Shown here in pieces: positions 12,545 to 14,676 of a DNA stretch of 14,676 nt. Within the stretch, counting starts at the first letter, position 1. Each line of letters begins with the position of its first letter. The notes beneath the pieces are model-generated. The model was not told where the DNA came from, ran no database searches, and saw only the letters and a list, made by a program, of their open reading frames with translations. Source of the DNA: DAOTWA01 sp034435955 (GTDB lineage Bacteria > Chloroflexota > Anaerolineae > Anaerolineales > Anaerolineaceae); assembly GCA_034435955.1 (NCBI GenBank), contig DAOTWA010000056.1, positions 1 to 14,676 of the forward strand, written 5' to 3'. The translations under genes were made by a program, and so were the position numbers.

Positions 12545-13645
12545 TTAGGACGCATCAATAACCCTTGATCCCGATAATTCGGGAATTTGTTTGTTTTCAG
12601 GCGCGCTAAGCTGGATGGCGGATATCCCGCTATTGACTTTACCCAATTTAATTCGCATCTCATCGCGAGAATTTACCAACATGTTGATGGCCTTCGATAG
12701 ACGACCTTCGACCTCATTTTGCACATCCTTGATTCCAGTCTGCGCTGTCTCTAAATAAGCCATCAATTTTTGTACGTCAATATTTTCCGAAGTCCTCAAG
12801 ATAGTTTGAAAAGCAAGAAGGAGATAGGGGATAAACATGCTGTAACTGATTACGACCACATTGAACTGGAGAGCCTCCACCTGGATATAAGAGCATAGAT
12901 CAAATACTGCATCGGGGACAGCCGCTATCCCAAAATTGACGGTAAGATTTGGGTCTAGATACTTCCTGACTTCTTCCGCTTTATTAAGCACCGCTTTTTC
13001 GATCTGCTTTTTCAGTTGTTTTTGCTCCTCAACATCATCGGTATTTAAGAATTGTTCCAGTAAATTCGTAGCTGGCCATTTGCTATCGATGGGCAAGATG
13101 AGATGATTCGGCAAACGCAGACCAAATTCGACCATTTTATTGCCTATCCTAACGTTGCGCGCCTGCCACTCCGGGGGGAGCCTTGAAAAAACGAGATCGA
13201 TGATATTCTCGCCGGCTACGCCTTTCGTTTGTGTGCCGGCAATGATCGTCTCAAGCCGTTTCACCGCTTCACTGGTTTGCTGCTCCAATTGCTGGCGAGC
13301 TTGCAGGTGGCTATGTAATGCTGCCAAGCTTTCTTGGGTCGAGGCGAGCGTATTTCTAATCGAGGTCGTCGTCTCAAAAACCCCTTGCGTTGTCGAACCG
13401 GTCTCGGCCAATTTTGCACCGAATTGGCTGAGGTTTTGGATTAAGTTGCTTTGATCGCGTTCAACAGTAGTTAACCGCTCAGACACACTTCGCAATTCGG
13501 ATTGAAGAGGGCCAATAGCCTGGATAAATGTTTGAGGGGGGCTAACAGAATCCGATTTTCTTGAGATTAATATGATTTGGAGTATGATGCCAATAAAGAT
13601 TAATAAAACCAGAAAGATCAGGAGGGGGACAACCATCGTATCCAT
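12545..13645 (-). CDS. rmuC: RmuC-family DNA recombination protein
   Basis: A 366-residue membrane-anchored protein. One N-terminal helix (about 5-27, VVPLLIFLVLLIFIGIILQIILI) is followed by a coiled-coil region (about 45-135) and the RmuC domain (about 138-330): KGVAGENIIDLVFSRLPPEW (141-160), VEFGLRLPNHLILPIDSKWP (172-191), AAVPDAVFDLC (241-251) and LQFNVVVISYSMFIPYLL (259-276). RmuC proteins limit recombination at inverted repeats and resemble nucleases of the PD-(D/E)XK type; E146, D187 and K189 lie in the expected region. The biochemistry is poorly defined. At 366 residues it is shorter than E. coli RmuC (about 475). Base composition and AT-ending codons differ clearly from neighbours, suggesting acquisition. 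ATG at 13645 has AGGCGGTG about seven bases upstream. Confidence 0.9.
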   Translation of the reverse strand: MDTMVVPLLIFLVLLIFIGIILQIILISRKSDSVSPPQTFIQAIGPLQSELRSVSERLTTVERDQSNLIQNLSQFGAKLAETGSTTQGVFETTTSIRNTLASTQESLAALHSHLQARQQLEQQTSEAVKRLETIIAGTQTKGVAGENIIDLVFSRLPPEWQARNVRIGNKMVEFGLRLPNHLILPIDSKWPATNLLEQFLNTDDVEEQKQLKKQIEKAVLNKAEEVRKYLDPNLTVNFGIAAVPDAVFDLCSYIQVEALQFNVVVISYSMFIPYLLLAFQTILRTSENIDVQKLMAYLETAQTGIKDVQNEVEGRLSKAINMLVNSRDEMRIKLGKVNSGISAIQLSAPENKQIPELSGSRVIDAS

Positions 13646-14193
13646 GGTTCTTCACCGCCTTTCTGTAAGGAATGCATATAACAGATGAGGTTATATGGAA
13701 AATATTTGCAATGATCGTGCCAAGAAATGAAACGAACCACAATTTAATTATTGAAGATGTGGAGTAACAAGTTGCGAGGGGGACCTCTATCCAAAACATA
13801 ATTCAATCCCGGCACAGGCGCAAGGCCGAGACCAACGAGAACGCGATTTGCGCCAGAGCGAAGCCGAAGCCGGGTTTCATATCTCGGATGGGCACATCGA
13901 CCACGACCATCCCACCATTGCGCAGGTTTTGCAGAAATTATTTCATGGTCGAAAGAAAGAAAGTGGATAAGAAATAGTTGATGGTGGTAAGCAAACAGCA
14001 TATAGAGGACAGCAGAGATAAGAGAATTGAGCGTAGAGATTAGTTTTATGGAATATTATTGCACAAACCCTCATTCGGTTTGGGAAAATTGTTGACAAAC
14101 TGTAAGGCGATGCATGAGTATCAATTACAAATATCGTGTAAAATCATTGCGGGGGTTTGACTATCTACACGTTCGCCACCCAAGAGGGGGTCC
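13646..14193. other. AT-rich intergenic stretch with a GC-rich island
   Basis: 548 bases with no intact gene recognised. It is mostly AT-rich, but about 13770-13930 is GC-rich with sharp edges and contains a coding-like remnant listed separately. TTGACA occurs at 14092-14097, but no good -10 hexamer follows at 16-18 bases (GAGTAT at 14116-14121 is poor), so a promoter for the gene at 14194 is only suggested. Confidence 0.45.
13803..13937 (-). pseudogene. Possible C-terminal remnant of an unrecognised protein
   Basis: A minus-strand frame open from 13937 to a TGA at 13805-13803 gives 44 codons beginning FLQNLRNGGMVVVDVPIRD and ending LVSALRLCRD. Third-position G/C is about 75 percent (33 of 44 by eye), like the real genes of the GC-rich part and unlike the surrounding AT-rich DNA. 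It is cut off upstream by TAA with no plausible start. I do not recognise the family. A plus-strand frame over the same bases (13755-13970) is also open but has no start codon. Could be chance. Confidence 0.3.
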
Positions 14194-14676
14194 ATGACGC
14201 TGGACGACCACTCCGAAAGTCAATCCATCGATCTGTTGCTACCCGTGCTGTTCTTCTTCGGACGCCTGATCCTGTTCCTGGGATTGATCCCCAATAATTT
14301 CTACGGCTTCGGCGATTTCCCCGCCTTTTTCAAATGGTCCTCGCTGCCTGGATGGCCGTATCTCCATTATTGGGTCGAATTTCCGCCGTTGGTGCCGTTC
14401 CTGACCGCCGGGATCAACAAGCTGGCAGGCGGGCAGGAGTTCCTGTTCGATTTCATGTTGCTTGCGCTGGTCTCGCTGGCCGGATCAGGGTGCCTGTATG
14501 TCTTCATGCGCATTGCGCGCCGGCTGTACGGGGAGAAGGGAGCGCTGATCCGCACGCTGATGTTCTTCGCGCTGCTGGCCCCGCTGCCTTATACGTGGTG
14601 GTATTTCGACCTGATCCCGGTGTTTCTCACGCTCATCGCTTTGGACGCCCTGCTGCTGAGAAAAGAAGCCAGCTCA
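14194..14676 (+). CDS. Polytopic membrane protein, GT-C glycosyltransferase-like (N-terminal part)
   Basis: The frame stays open from ATG 14194 to the window edge (161 codons, incomplete). Hydrophobic segments lie at about 13-33, 62-77, 83-106 and 120-156. The sequence VEFPPLVPFL (61-70) resembles the YPPL motif that follows the first periplasmic loop in GT-C type mannosyl- or arabinosyltransferases, and GFGDFPAFFKW (38-48) precedes it as in those proteins. In that family the enzyme transfers sugar from a polyprenyl-phosphate carrier on the outer face of the membrane; for this protein that is an inference from topology and one motif. GAGGGGG ends three bases before the ATG, a close but usable Shine-Dalgarno site. 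Composition returns to GC-rich here. Confidence 0.65.
   Translation, partial: MTLDDHSESQSIDLLLPVLFFFGRLILFLGLIPNNFYGFGDFPAFFKWSSLPGWPYLHYWVEFPPLVPFLTAGINKLAGGQEFLFDFMLLALVSLAGSGCLYVFMRIARRLYGEKGALIRTLMFFALLAPLPYTWWYFDLIPVFLTLIALDALLLRKEASS

Overview
The window looks like a chromosomal piece from a GC-rich member of the Chloroflexota, possibly an Anaerolineae-like lineage. This is an inference from the overall impression: high-GC codon use, lipoproteins whose lipobox cysteine is followed by Ala/Pro/Thr-rich linkers, efflux-adaptor and BMP-type binding proteins that are themselves lipoproteins with no outer-membrane genes nearby, and rpsU-infA directly behind an rRNA operon. No phylogenetic marker was compared.

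Layout. Bases 1-510 hold the 3' end of a 23S rRNA gene, a short spacer with a processing-type hairpin, and a complete 5S rRNA. Bases 550-785 are an AT-to-GC mixed leader with a TATAAT box, a 5' hairpin, a 13-codon leader-peptide ORF with its own Shine-Dalgarno sequence, and a Rho-independent terminator whose 5' arm can pair with either of two partners. It reads like a transcription attenuator in front of rpsU (bS21) and infA (IF-1). A terminator closes that unit. A lone HlyD/MacA-like periplasmic adaptor lipoprotein follows (1434-2624) with its own terminator, facing a convergent CDA-fold nucleobase/nucleoside deaminase on the minus strand (2675-3148).

Bases 3149-3885 are a 737-base gap holding the deaminase promoter with an inverted repeat over its -10 box, a GC-rich stretch without a convincing gene, and then a promoter and a long hairpin-rich leader for the main operon. 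That operon (3886-12176, all plus strand, very tightly packed) encodes a cytosine-deaminase-like amidohydrolase with altered active-site residues, a xanthine-dehydrogenase-family molybdenum subunit without its FAD and iron-sulfur partners, a BMP/PnrA-type binding lipoprotein, a double-domain ABC ATPase and two permeases of the YufOPQ/NupABC type. Together with the nearby deaminase this is best read as a purine/pyrimidine base or nucleoside uptake and degradation locus. The binding protein delivers the substrate, the ABC transporter imports it, the deaminase and amidohydrolase would remove amino groups or open rings, and the Mo enzyme would hydroxylate the base.

From about 12400 to 14160 the composition falls sharply to AT-rich. 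This segment carries an RmuC-family gene on the minus strand and an island of GC-rich gene-remnant-like sequence (about 13770-13930), suggesting acquired or rearranged DNA. The window ends inside a polytopic membrane protein resembling GT-C glycosyltransferases. No tRNA, CRISPR array, insertion sequence or phage gene was seen.
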